A DNA stretch of 9,299 nt from an uncultured Ignavibacteria bacterium (GTDB taxonomy: Bacteria > Bacteroidota > Ignavibacteria > SZUA-365). The notes under the pieces are model-generated. The model searched no databases and was not told the origin of the DNA. It saw only the letters and a program-made list of their open reading frames with translations. Position 1 is the first letter of the stretch. Each line of letters starts with the position of its first letter. The stretch lies in NCBI GenBank assembly GCA_913060595.1, contig CAJXSA010000140.1, positions 1-9,299 of the forward strand. Direction: 5' to 3'. Of this stretch, positions 1 to 7,084 are shown piece after piece. The translations under genes were made by a program, and so were the position numbers.

Positions 1-1898
1 CTGAAGGCGTCGATCTCGAACGGGGCCGCAACGGTGATGGTCATCATCATCTCTGCGTTGCCGTCGTTGACGATGCGTATGCTCTTTGCGTCGGAATACG
101 CGCCGACGCAGGTGGTGTCGTACAGCTGCGGCGGAAGCATGCCCGGCGTGTCGACCGCCTCTGCGAAGAAGGAGGGATTCTGCCGGGTGCCGAACATGTC
201 GATGCTGAAGGTCTCGGCGCAGATGCCGAAGTCGGCCTCGATGCCGAGCATGCCGGTGATGTCCGTGGCGCCCAGTCGCGCCGGCTCGATGGTGACCGTG
301 GCGGTGCTGCCGCCCGGCAGGGAGTCCGGCGCATTGACGAGCGTGAAGCCCGAGGGGATGTTGTAGCGGAGCACGGCCAGCTGGCTGTGCGCGTTCTCGA
401 GGACGATGTCTCGCTGCGGCAGGGGGGCGACGCCGCAGGCGTTCACCAGGCCGAAGTCGATCTCAAACACGTCGGCTGTCACCGTCGGTGCGATGCGGGC
501 AGCCTCGAGCTTGAAGAGAATCTCCTGTCCGCAGGCGTCGGCGGACATGATGACGTTCTCGATGATGGTGCCGCGCTGATTCGCCGTCGGCACGAATTCC
601 ACATACATCTTCACCGAGTCGCGCGAGGGCAGGGTGAGCGGGAAGATGGCGGGATTCTTCAGGACGAAGCCTTCGCCCAGGTCCGGTGCGCTGCTGAAGT
701 CGACGGCGTTGAGTCCGTCGTTGAAGAGCGTGACCGTGATAAGTTCCGTCGCCTTCGTCTGGCAGCTGAGTATCGAGGGACTGCCTTCGACTTCGGCGGA
801 CAGGCTCGTCCGTCCGATGCGGAGAATGACGGGAATCTCGATGACGTTCGGATCGGTGAAATCCGAGGTCAGCGCAATCGTGCCCGCATGCGTGCCCGGG
901 CAGGGAATGGCCGAGGTGATCACCTCCACTTCAATCGAGTCATTGCCCATTCCCACGGTTTTCGACAGACGCAGCCAGGGGACGGTCGGTGTGGCTGTCC
1001 ACGTGTAGCAGTCGAGTCCGCTGTCGGTGATGTACACTTTCTGCGGATCGGGAGGATTCTGCGTGACGACGAAGGTGTCGAGTTCCGAGACCGTGACCGG
1101 GAAGGTCCGCGGCGCGTAATTCGCGACGATGGTCTTGTTCTTCGTCATGCTCACGGTAAGAAGGTTGCTGGTGCCGGATGCGTCTCCCGACCAGTGGGAG
1201 AAACGGTAGCAGGTATCCGGCGCAGGGAGATTGAGCGCCACCAGTCCCACGCCGGTGCCCGGCGCGTAATCGGGCTGCAGCGGGAAGCGCAGAACCTGGC
1301 CCTTGCCCGGCGGATTGATTTCCACGTTGAGCGTGTAGCGTGTCGGCGGAGGATCGCCGTAGGTGACCTCGATCAGGTACCTGTTCGTGCCGACCGGCAG
1401 CTCCACCTGCATCAGTCCGCTCATGTCCTCGTCCAGTATCGCGGGATTCGGGTAGGAAATCAGCCGCATGCTTGAAATGCCCGTGGCCAGCGGAAGACTC
1501 CATTTCATCCAGGTCGTGCTGGCGCCGGGATCACGGCGGACGCGCACCTCGAAGGTCTGCGATATCGGGGGTGGAGTGAAAATCCCGCGGAGATCCTTGA
1601 GAACACCGTTTCCAAGGATGGACGGCGTCCGGACATCATTGTCGATAAGGCGGGCATCGTAGTTGCCCGGGACGTACGGCGGAAGTTCGACTTCCCCCAA
1701 TCCCGCGTCGATGCCGTCTGACGCAGACGCATTGATTCCGATACGCAGGTCGGTGCTATTCCCCACATTGTCGAATACCGTCAGCACAGTCTGAATGTTC
1801 TGTGCACCGGCCTGCTGCACCTCCGTCGCAAGGAAGATCAGCAGTACCGCGGGTATCAACAACAGGAGCGTAGGTCTCGAAGTAACGGACGATGGCAT
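1..1898 (-). CDS. Secreted multidomain surface protein (InlB-B-like, BACON-like and Ig-like choice-of-anchor repeats), N-terminal part
   Basis: Reading the minus strand from the ATG at 1898-1896 gives 632 codons with no stop, running off the window at position 1, so the C-terminus is missing. The start is supported by AAGAGG at 1905-1910. Residues 1-32 form a signal peptide (Arg8, hydrophobic core 11-24, cleavage likely after AGA at 30-32). Residues about 40-180 form a beta-rich opening domain containing DGIDAGLGEVELPP. Residues 188-262 resemble a divergent InlB B-repeat (YTLNVEINPPGKG, FSHWSGDASGT, MTKNKTIVANYA). Residues 268-361 resemble a BACON domain (PWLRLSKTVGMGNDSIEVEV, GTHAGTIALTS). 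From about 364 on, Ig-like choice-of-anchor/ASPM-SPD-2-Hydin-like repeats follow with a period of 109 residues (Cys379, Cys488, Cys597). It is probably exported and surface-attached; a type IX sorting domain would lie outside the window. The exact role is unknown; binding or adhesion is an inference from the domains. Confidence 0.9.
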   Translation of the reverse strand, partial: MPSSVTSRPTLLLLIPAVLLIFLATEVQQAGAQNIQTVLTVFDNVGNSTDLRIGINASASDGIDAGLGEVELPPYVPGNYDARLIDNDVRTPSILGNGVLKDLRGIFTPPPISQTFEVRVRRDPGASTTWMKWSLPLATGISSMRLISYPNPAILDEDMSGLMQVELPVGTNRYLIEVTYGDPPPTRYTLNVEINPPGKGQVLRFPLQPDYAPGTGVGLVALNLPAPDTCYRFSHWSGDASGTSNLLTVSMTKNKTIVANYAPRTFPVTVSELDTFVVTQNPPDPQKVYITDSGLDCYTWTATPTVPWLRLSKTVGMGNDSIEVEVITSAIPCPGTHAGTIALTSDFTDPNVIEIPVILRIGRTSLSAEVEGSPSILSCQTKATELITVTLFNDGLNAVDFSSAPDLGEGFVLKNPAIFPLTLPSRDSVKMYVEFVPTANQRGTIIENVIMSADACGQEILFKLEAARIAPTVTADVFEIDFGLVNACGVAPLPQRDIVLENAHSQLAVLRYNIPSGFTLVNAPDSLPGGSTATVTIEPARLGATDITGMLGIEADFGICAETFSIDMFGTRQNPSFFAEAVDTPGMLPPQLYDTTCVGAYSDAKSIRIVNDGNAEMMMTITVAAPFEIDAF

Positions 1899-1904
1899 AA
1901 TCAA

Positions 1905-1910
1905 CCTCTT
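1905..1910 (-). promoter_or_regulatory. Ribosome binding site of the secreted protein gene
   Basis: The minus strand reads AAGAGG six bases before the ATG at 1898. It supports this start, as does the signal peptide that begins there. Confidence 0.6.
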
Positions 1911-1951
1911 AACCTGTTGCAATTAAAGAGACTACTACTATTAACTTAAGT

Positions 1952-1981
1952 ACTTTATGAGAAAAATGCAGTAAAAATCAA
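1952..1981 (-). promoter_or_regulatory. Possible promoter of the secreted protein gene
   Basis: On the minus strand TTGATT (1976-1981) is followed after 18 bases by TAAAGT (1952-1957), a sigma-70-like arrangement about 50 bases upstream of the start codon, in the most AT-rich part of the window. Matches to consensus are partial and no Bacteroidota-type TAnnTTTG element is seen nearby. Tentative. Confidence 0.3.
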
Positions 1982-2074
1982 GTTTTTGGAAAAAAAATTC
2001 TTTCCATGGTTTCCGTGTCGTTTCCCGTACCAAATGAACGATAATATTGCTACATTCAGCAAGCACACGACCAT

Positions 2075-2080
2075 TACAAT
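2075..2080 (+). promoter_or_regulatory. Possible -10 element of the NfeD-flotillin operon
   Basis: TACAAT matches the TATAAT consensus at five of six bases, 33 bases before the ATG at 2113. The expected -35 position holds only weak matches (TACATT at 2051-2056, spacer 18). It overlaps one arm of an AATATTG/CAATATT inverted repeat. Weak evidence. Confidence 0.25.
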
Positions 2081-2112
2081 ATTGAAAGGCTTTTCAGCGC
2101 GGGAGTTGGTGT

Positions 2113-2865
2113 ATGCTGACGTTGTACTTGGCCTGCCTTGTTTTCGGCGGTGTTCTGCTGACGATATCCCTTTTCGCCGGTGGAGACGCGGATACGGACA
2201 TGGACCATTCCGCCGATCTGCAGGGCGACATGGACATGGATCATTCGCTGGACATGCACGCGGACGTGGACATGGACCACACGCTGGATGTGCACGGCGA
2301 GATGGACGCGGTCGTGGAGATGCAGGCCGAATTCGGGGATGGCGACCTGCCTGCGGAGATGACGGTGGACGCCGATCACCCGGCGGTCACGGCAATGGAT
2401 GATGTTCACGGCGGGGGACACGGGCCTTCGGCCCTTTCGGCTGCATTCGAGTTTTTCAGCTTCCGGAACATGGTGTACATGACGACGTTCTTCGGCATGA
2501 CGGGGAGCGTGCTGACCTGGCTGGCTATGCCCTTCGGTCTGACGCTGGGTTCCTCGATCGGCATGGGGCTGTTCGCCGGCATGGTCGGACACCGCTTCAT
2601 GCGCTACCTGCGTGGTTCGGAATCCGGCGAAGCCCTGCACATCCGCAGCCTGATCGGACACGCGGGCAGGGTGACGCTGCCGCCGACGAAAACGCGCAAA
2701 GGCAAAGTGCGCATCGAGACCGCCGGACAGAGCATCGAGCTGCTCGCGCTGCTGCATGAAGACAGCACGGTCGACGATCTGCACGTGGGTGACCGCGTGT
2801 TCATCCTCGCGCTCAACGAGGACGTCGTCCTCATCGACCGCGGTGATTTTCTCGAGGAGACCTGA
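2113..2865 (+). CDS. NfeD/YuaF-like OB-fold membrane protein with Asp/His/Met-rich repeat insert
   Basis: The 250-residue protein starts at ATG 2113 with GGGAG at 2101-2105. Residues 3-22 are a transmembrane helix. Residues 25-103 are strongly acidic and rich in Asp, His and Met, and include three tandem 12-residue units (29-64) each beginning DMDH. Residues 118-163 are hydrophobic and fit two helices or a hairpin, ending in a basic stretch (HRFMRYLRG). Residues about 176-250 form a small beta-rich domain (GHAGRVTLPP, KGKVRIETAGQSIELLA, DLHVGDRVFILALNEDVVLI) typical of the NfeD C-terminal OB-fold. NfeD/YuaF/YqiJ proteins are encoded beside flotillins and co-localise with them in membrane microdomains; here the flotillin gene follows after 54 bases. 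The acidic/His insert is not a usual part of the family. Positive charges after the last helix argue for a cytoplasmic OB-fold, but topology is not settled. Confidence 0.88.
   Translation: MLTLYLACLVFGGVLLTISLFAGGDADTDMDHSADLQGDMDMDHSLDMHADVDMDHTLDVHGEMDAVVEMQAEFGDGDLPAEMTVDADHPAVTAMDDVHGGGHGPSALSAAFEFFSFRNMVYMTTFFGMTGSVLTWLAMPFGLTLGSSIGMGLFAGMVGHRFMRYLRGSESGEALHIRSLIGHAGRVTLPPTKTRKGKVRIETAGQSIELLALLHEDSTVDDLHVGDRVFILALNEDVVLIDRGDFLEET
2197..2304 (+). repeat. In-frame 36-bp tandem repeat, three units (DMDH repeat)
   Basis: Three adjacent 36-base units (2197-2232, 2233-2268, 2269-2304) encode DMDHSADLQGDM, DMDHSLDMHADV and DMDHTLDVHGEM. The protein-level pattern (DMDH-S/T-x-D-x-x-x-D/E-M/V) is better conserved than the DNA, since synonymous changes separate the units (GACCAT, GATCAT, GACCAC). 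This suggests an old duplication kept under selection for Asp and His spacing. The following residues stay acidic but do not make a clear fourth unit. Confidence 0.85.
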
Positions 2866-2919
2866 AAGAAACAACCATAGATTCGCACACGATTTTTCAC
2901 CAACAGGGCAGCAATCACC

Positions 2920-4284
2920 ATGGAAGAATTCATTGTTTCCATTTTCGGCATCGCGCTGTTCGCGGTCATTCTCATCATGGTCGCCATCAGCCGCCTTCTC
3001 CTCATCTGTCATCCCAACGAAGTCATTGTCCTCTCCGGCCGGAAGCGCAAAATGGCGGACGGCAACACCGTCGGCTACCGCCTCATCCGCGGCGGACGGG
3101 CGCTGCGCGTCCCTTTGATCGAGAAGGCGGCGCGCATGTCACTCGAAACCATTCCCCTCGATCTCAGCGTGATGAACGCATACTCGATGGGAGGCATCCC
3201 CCTCAAGGTCGAAGCCATCGCGAACATCAAAATCGACAGCAACGAACCCACCTTCGGCAACGCCGTTGAGCGTTTCCTGGGTAAATCCATGACGGAAATA
3301 CACGAGATTGCCAAGGACACGCTGGAAGGAAACCTGCGCGGCGTGCTGGCGACGCTCACCCCTGAAGAGGTGAACGATGACCGACTCAAGTTCGCGGGCA
3401 GCCTGATCGAGGAAGCGGACAATGACCTCAAAGCGCTCGGACTGCAGCTCGACACGCTCAAAATTCAGAACGTTTCCGACGATGCAGGATATCTGGACAG
3501 CATCGGCCGGCGCAAAACGGCGGAAGTGCTTTCAAGCGCGCGCAAGGCCGAGGCGGAACGCAAATCCGAGGCCGAGCAGTCCGAGGCCGACGCGCAGCGC
3601 CTGGCGCAGGTCGCCCAAGCCAATGCGAAGCGGGATATCGAGTCCGCCCAGATCGACGCGGACCGCACCGTCAACGTCAACCGCGCCCGGGCGCAGCAGG
3701 ACGTTGAAATTGAGAACAACGCGCTGCGCATCAAGAAAGCGGAACTCGAACGCGAAGCCATCATCAAGGAGAAGGAAGCGGAAGTGGCCGGCGAGAAGGC
3801 CCGCGTCATCTACGAGCAGGAAGTGGAGGCCGAACGCATCGAACTGCAGAAGAAGCGCCTGTCGGCGGACGTCATCGAACCTGCCCGCGCGAAGAAGGAG
3901 GCCATGGAGCTCGAGGCCAAGGGCGACGCCGCCAAGATCATCGAGAACGGCCTGGCGAACGTGAACATTCTCAACCAGATGATCTCCGCGTATAAGACCG
4001 CGGAGGGCGACGGTGAGAAGGTCTTCATACTCAACATGCTGCCGGATATCATCAACCAGCTGGTCGGCACCGTCGGCAAACTCAACATCGACAAGATTTC
4101 CGTCGTCGACAGCGGCAGCGGCAAGACCGTCGGCGGCCTCATGGGACAGCTCCCCGGTGCGGTCATCAACCTGAATGAGATCATTGAAAACGCGACGGGG
4201 GTGAACATCCTCAGCAATTTCAAGAAAGAGGAACTGCAGAAAGCCACGGAGAAAATCGAGAGGCTCACGCCGGGCGACTCCTAG
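2920..4284 (+). CDS. floT: Flotillin (SPFH/band-7 membrane microdomain scaffold)
   Basis: The 454-residue protein has the full flotillin architecture. Residues 5-29 are a hydrophobic membrane anchor. Residues about 33-200 form the SPFH/PHB domain, with family-typical stretches such as NEVIVLSGRK, RLIRGGRALRVPLIE, IPLKVEAIANIKI, FLGKSMTEI and TLEGNLRGVLATLTPEEV. Residues about 205-345 are a long charged coiled coil rich in Glu-Ala (KAEAERKSEAEQSEADAQ and similar). A conserved C-terminal segment follows from residue 365 (GEKVFILNMLPDIINQLV). Flotillins oligomerise on the inner face of the membrane and organise microdomains that host signalling, secretion and transport proteins. It is slightly shorter than Bacillus FloT (YuaG) and also resembles E. 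coli YqiK. The start is ATG 2920, with a weak AGGG at 2905-2908. It follows the NfeD-like gene by 54 bases and is last in the operon. Confidence 0.94.
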   Translation: MEEFIVSIFGIALFAVILIMVAISRLLLICHPNEVIVLSGRKRKMADGNTVGYRLIRGGRALRVPLIEKAARMSLETIPLDLSVMNAYSMGGIPLKVEAIANIKIDSNEPTFGNAVERFLGKSMTEIHEIAKDTLEGNLRGVLATLTPEEVNDDRLKFAGSLIEEADNDLKALGLQLDTLKIQNVSDDAGYLDSIGRRKTAEVLSSARKAEAERKSEAEQSEADAQRLAQVAQANAKRDIESAQIDADRTVNVNRARAQQDVEIENNALRIKKAELEREAIIKEKEAEVAGEKARVIYEQEVEAERIELQKKRLSADVIEPARAKKEAMELEAKGDAAKIIENGLANVNILNQMISAYKTAEGDGEKVFILNMLPDIINQLVGTVGKLNIDKISVVDSGSGKTVGGLMGQLPGAVINLNEIIENATGVNILSNFKKEELQKATEKIERLTPGDS

Positions 4285-4320
4285 TCGCAGCCGCTTCCCG
4301 CAGTTTGCTGGGAGCCTTCT

Positions 4321-4356
4321 GAGTAAATCCCGCTTCCTGCGGGATTTACTCGTTTT
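4321..4356 (+). terminator. Intrinsic terminator of the NfeD-flotillin operon
   Basis: A perfect 13-bp stem (GAGTAAATCCCGC at 4321-4333 with GCGGGATTTACTC at 4339-4351) closes a five-base loop (TTCCT) and is followed by GTTTT. It begins 37 bases after the flotillin stop codon. The opposite strand lacks a T-run, so it acts on the plus strand. Confidence 0.85.
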
Positions 4357-4411
4357 CATGCGCATGCTTCATGGCCGCCTGTGCATCGCGTCACGGGGAT
4401 ACAATTTCGCG

Positions 4412-4440
4412 TTGCCTGTTGCGCGGGGGAAGCGTACTTT
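4412..4440 (+). promoter_or_regulatory. Possible promoter of the lipoprotein gene
   Basis: TTGCCT (4412-4417) and TACTTT (4435-4440) are separated by 17 bases. The downstream element reads TACTTTG, one base short of the Bacteroidota -7 pattern TAnnTTTG. Because a strong terminator lies just upstream, this gene needs its own promoter. The hexamer matches are only partial. Confidence 0.3.
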
Positions 4441-4473
4441 GAAGGATTATCCTTTCACTCAGAAGAGGACGAC

Positions 4474-5088
4474 GTGAACAAAGCATTTTCCCTATTACTT
4501 GCCGCGATTCTCCTGACCGCCTGTGGCGGCGACAAACAGGCACAGGAAGAAAGTGCCGGCCAGCAGGAATCCCCGGTCGTGCGCATGCCGCTTGCCGAGG
4601 ATCAGTCCGCGCCCGCCCCCTCAGAGGACGCCATCGCTCCGGCCGAGGACATTTCCGACGACAGGCTTCCGGACATGAGCAAGCTCAGCGGTGTTGAGAG
4701 GCAGATTTTCAAGAAAACCGTGGGCATACAGATTCCCTACTACGATGCCCTCGAGAAATGGGCCGATAATGCGAACAGTATCGAAAAGGGCAGTGATGCC
4801 GCGGCGGCACTGCGAAAATACATCACGCTGCAGGAGGACTTCGCCCGGCAGATGCAGCGCCTCGACGCCGAGTTCGCCGGCACGCTCGATCCGAATTACC
4901 AGGCCACGCCGGAATTCCAGCGCGTGCTCGACAGCTACATGAGCGATCCGGAGCTGATGCGCCGCACGGAGTACATCATGCGCGCATACATGGGCATCAT
5001 TCAGCGGTACAAGGACGATCCCGCATGCAAGGAGGTCTTCGCGGAGATCGAGCGCATGGCGCGCGAAGCCCAGGGCATGGGTCAGTAG
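4474..5088 (+). CDS. Lipoprotein of unknown function
   Basis: I do not recognise this 204-residue protein. The start is set at GTG 4474: it follows an AGAAGAGGA stretch (4461-4469) and gives a clean lipoprotein signal peptide, with Lys3, a hydrophobic core at 5-15 and lipobox LTAC with Cys17. The frame is open farther upstream to 4381, but that extension would bury the signal sequence. After Cys17 comes a low-complexity linker (about 18-66) rich in Gln, Glu, Ala and Pro. Residues about 68-204 look helical and charged (VERQIFKKTVGIQIPYYDAL, RKYITLQEDFARQMQRLDAE, YIMRAYMGIIQRYKDDPACK). It is expected to be anchored in the envelope through the lipidated Cys; Gly at +2 gives no inner-membrane retention signal by the E. 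coli rule. It is flanked by terminators on both sides, so it appears to be a single-gene unit. Confidence 0.85.
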   Translation: MNKAFSLLLAAILLTACGGDKQAQEESAGQQESPVVRMPLAEDQSAPAPSEDAIAPAEDISDDRLPDMSKLSGVERQIFKKTVGIQIPYYDALEKWADNANSIEKGSDAAAALRKYITLQEDFARQMQRLDAEFAGTLDPNYQATPEFQRVLDSYMSDPELMRRTEYIMRAYMGIIQRYKDDPACKEVFAEIERMAREAQGMGQ

Positions 5089-5140
5089 GTCGCGGGAGCT
5101 TCCCGGCTGAAAGACGACAGCTTCACGCCTTCAGCATACA

Positions 5141-5175
5141 GCGGCTCCGCCCCCCGGGTGGAGCCGCCTTCTTTT
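5141..5175 (+). terminator. Intrinsic terminator after the lipoprotein gene
   Basis: GCGGCTCC (5141-5148) pairs perfectly with GGAGCCGC (5160-5167). The stem can extend inward by four more pairs, one of them G-T, to a three-base loop, and CTTCTTTT follows. It lies between convergent genes. The minus strand has no T-run after the hairpin, so efficient termination of the ABC-F transcript from this element is less certain. Confidence 0.8.
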
Positions 5176-7084
5176 ATCCTTCCAGACGGGCGGCGAGTTC
5201 GAGCCAGCGGTCGGAGAGCTGCGAGATGCGCGCATCGATTACCCGTATGCGCTCACCGATTTCCGCAAGTCGCGCATAATCCTCGGCCGCGTCGCCGTGC
5301 ATTTCCCCGGTGAGATGTTCTTTTTCCGTTTCCAGCGCTTCGATGTCTCCCTCGAGCTTTTCATATTCCCGCTCCTCTTTCCAGGTGAGCTTCTTGGGAT
5401 TTTTGATCACGCGCTCCACGGGCACCGTTTTCGAGGTCTGTTTCCGTTTCTCCTCGCTGTTCTCTTCCGCCCGTCGCTGCTCGTCGGCTTCCCGCCGCTC
5501 GAGATAGGCGGAATAATTCCCCGGGTACTGCCTGATATGTCCCTCGCCGTCGAAGGAGTAGATGTACTCCACGGTGCGGTCGAGAAACATGCGATCGTGA
5601 GAGACGATGACGAGGAAACCGAGGAAGTGCACAAGATATTCTTCGAGCGCCGCCATGGTCTGCAGGTCGAAGTCGTTTGTGGGCTCGTCGAGAAAGAGCA
5701 CGTTGGGATTGTTCATCAGCACGATGAGCAAAGCGAGACGGCGGCGTTCACCGCCGGAGAGCGTGCCGACAAGGGCTCCCTGTTTTTTATGCGGAAAGTG
5801 GAATTTTTTCAGCATGTCGGTCGCGGAGAGGTAGCGGTCGCGACCCACGCCCGTGTCGATGTATTCCGCCACCTCGCGCAGTGTGGCCACCACGCTTTTG
5901 CTCGGATCGAAATCCGTGTTTTCCTGTCGGAAATAGCCGATGCGCACGGAGCTGCCGATTTTCACCGAGCCGCTGTCCGGTTCGACGTTCCCGCACAGGA
6001 CATTGAGCAAAGTGGACTTCCCGCAGCCATTCGGTCCTATGATGCCAATGCGGTCACCTGCCGTCGCGCGGTATGTGAAATGCTCGAAAAGCCGCTTCCC
6101 GCCGACACTCTTGCCGATATTTACGGCATCGATGATTTTGCTGCCGAGGAAACTGTTGCCGACCTCGATTTTGATGCGCTTTTCCTCCACCGGTCTGGGA
6201 GCCGCCTCCATTTTTGCGATCCAGTCCACCCGGCTTTTCTGCTTCGTGCGCCGGGCACGCGCCCCGCGCTGCAGCCATGCCCGCTCCTGCCGCAGCTTCG
6301 CGCGTGTGCGTTCCGACTCCGCTTCCTGCGCGCTGATCATGGCTTCGCGCCGTTCGAGGTACATTTCGTAATTGCCCGGGAAGCTGATCAGCTGCTGCTG
6401 ATCCATTTCCACAATGCGGTTCACCACGGCATCGAGGAAGTAGCGGTCATGCGTGATGAGAAGCAGGGCGCGGGGAGACTGCTGGAGACGGTCCTGAAGC
6501 CACTGCACCGAATCTGCGTCCAGGTGATTGGTGGGTTCGTCGAGTATGAGCAGGTCGGGGTCGCGCAGCAGTGCACGCGCGAGCGCCACGCGTTTTCGCT
6601 GGCCTCCGGAAAGGCGTCGGACATCCGCATCAAACGTATGCACACCGAGCTTCTGCAGCATGATGCGGGCATCGGTATCAAGTGTCCATCCGTTCGTGTG
6701 CTCGATCTCCGCGGTGACGGCATCGAGTTCATGCTGCAGGTTGCTGTCATGCGAATGCGCGACGCGTGCGCAGAGCGCCGCGTGGCGGTCAAGCAGGTCG
6801 CGGACCTCACGCCGGCCATCCAGCACGGCGTCGAGCACTGTCTGTTCACGTGTGAACGTCGGCATCTGCTCGAGATATTCGAAGGTCGCCTTGCTGTTGA
6901 AGGCGACCTCGCCTCCGTCCGCGTCTTCGCTGCCGGCGATGATGCGCAGCAGCGTTGTTTTGCCCACGCCGTTGCGTCCGATAATGCCGACGCGTTCGCC
7001 TTCCTCCATGCCAAAGGCCACGTCCGTGAACAGGGGCTGCTCGTGAAAGGTCTTGCTCAGTCCGGTGGTCGAGAATAATACCAT
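5174..7084 (-). CDS. uup: ABC-F family ATPase, Uup-type
   Basis: The 636-residue soluble protein has two ATP-binding cassettes and no membrane helices, which is the ABC-F layout. Cassette 1 has Walker A GRNGVGKT (36-43), signature LSGGQ (158-162), Walker B LLILDEPTNHLD (178-189) and H-loop THDR (211-214). Between the cassettes is the ABC-F linker with a basic stretch (RGARARRTKQKSRV, 273-286) characteristic of Uup. Cassette 2 has GPNGCGKS (350-357), LSGGE (442-446) and LFLDEPTNDFD (463-473). The C-terminal 70 or so residues are a charged coiled coil, as in Uup, where this domain binds nucleic acid. ABC-F proteins act on the ribosome; Uup is also linked to transposon excision phenotypes. The start is ATG 7084, giving the usual MVLFSTTGLSKTF beginning. 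No Shine-Dalgarno is visible upstream. The gene is convergent with the lipoprotein gene and divergent from the dipeptidase. Confidence 0.93.
   Translation of the reverse strand: MVLFSTTGLSKTFHEQPLFTDVAFGMEEGERVGIIGRNGVGKTTLLRIIAGSEDADGGEVAFNSKATFEYLEQMPTFTREQTVLDAVLDGRREVRDLLDRHAALCARVAHSHDSNLQHELDAVTAEIEHTNGWTLDTDARIMLQKLGVHTFDADVRRLSGGQRKRVALARALLRDPDLLILDEPTNHLDADSVQWLQDRLQQSPRALLLITHDRYFLDAVVNRIVEMDQQQLISFPGNYEMYLERREAMISAQEAESERTRAKLRQERAWLQRGARARRTKQKSRVDWIAKMEAAPRPVEEKRIKIEVGNSFLGSKIIDAVNIGKSVGGKRLFEHFTYRATAGDRIGIIGPNGCGKSTLLNVLCGNVEPDSGSVKIGSSVRIGYFRQENTDFDPSKSVVATLREVAEYIDTGVGRDRYLSATDMLKKFHFPHKKQGALVGTLSGGERRRLALLIVLMNNPNVLFLDEPTNDFDLQTMAALEEYLVHFLGFLVIVSHDRMFLDRTVEYIYSFDGEGHIRQYPGNYSAYLERREADEQRRAEENSEEKRKQTSKTVPVERVIKNPKKLTWKEEREYEKLEGDIEALETEKEHLTGEMHGDAAEDYARLAEIGERIRVIDARISQLSDRWLELAARLEG

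Larger units (their letters stand above)
1899..2112. other. AT-rich divergent intergenic region
   Basis: This 214-base gap separates the minus-strand secreted protein gene from the plus-strand NfeD-like gene and must hold both promoters. It contains A/T runs at 1971-2003. Toward the plus-strand gene there is a TACAAT (2075-2080) that resembles a -10 element but has no convincing -35. Two short inverted repeats lie here: AATATTG (2043-2049) with CAATATT (2077-2083), and TTGCT (2047-2051) with AGCAA (2058-2062). No credible coding sequence was found. Confidence 0.55.

Noticed and set aside
387..1475. Open frame of 362 codons on the plus strand
   Set aside because: It is antisense to the secreted protein, which reads through without a stop and has clear domains. 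The plus-strand translation is Arg/Asp/His-rich and domain-free, typical of a shadow frame.
2074..3012. Minus-strand frame of 312 codons opposite the NfeD-like gene
   Set aside because: Its His/Val/Arg repeats are only the complement of the DMDH repeat. No signal or domain was seen, and it bridges two well-supported plus-strand genes.
3532..4365. Minus-strand frame of 277 codons opposite the flotillin gene
   Set aside because: It is antisense to the flotillin coiled coil and its N-terminal part overlaps the operon terminator. No homology was recognised.
4381..4473. Upstream extension of the lipoprotein frame
   Set aside because: The 31 added residues would place the signal peptide and lipobox internally, and the GTG at 4474 has a purine-rich ribosome binding stretch before it.
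6847..6860. GTTCAC-GT-GTGAAC inverted repeat resembling the palindrome at 7210
   Set aside because: It lies inside the ABC-F coding sequence and encodes ordinary residues of the protein; probably chance.
5297..7078. Long open frame of 593 codons on the plus strand
   Set aside because: It lies entirely antisense to the ABC-F gene, whose protein has all cassette motifs. The plus-strand product has no recognisable domain; it is a by-product of GC-rich codon usage.
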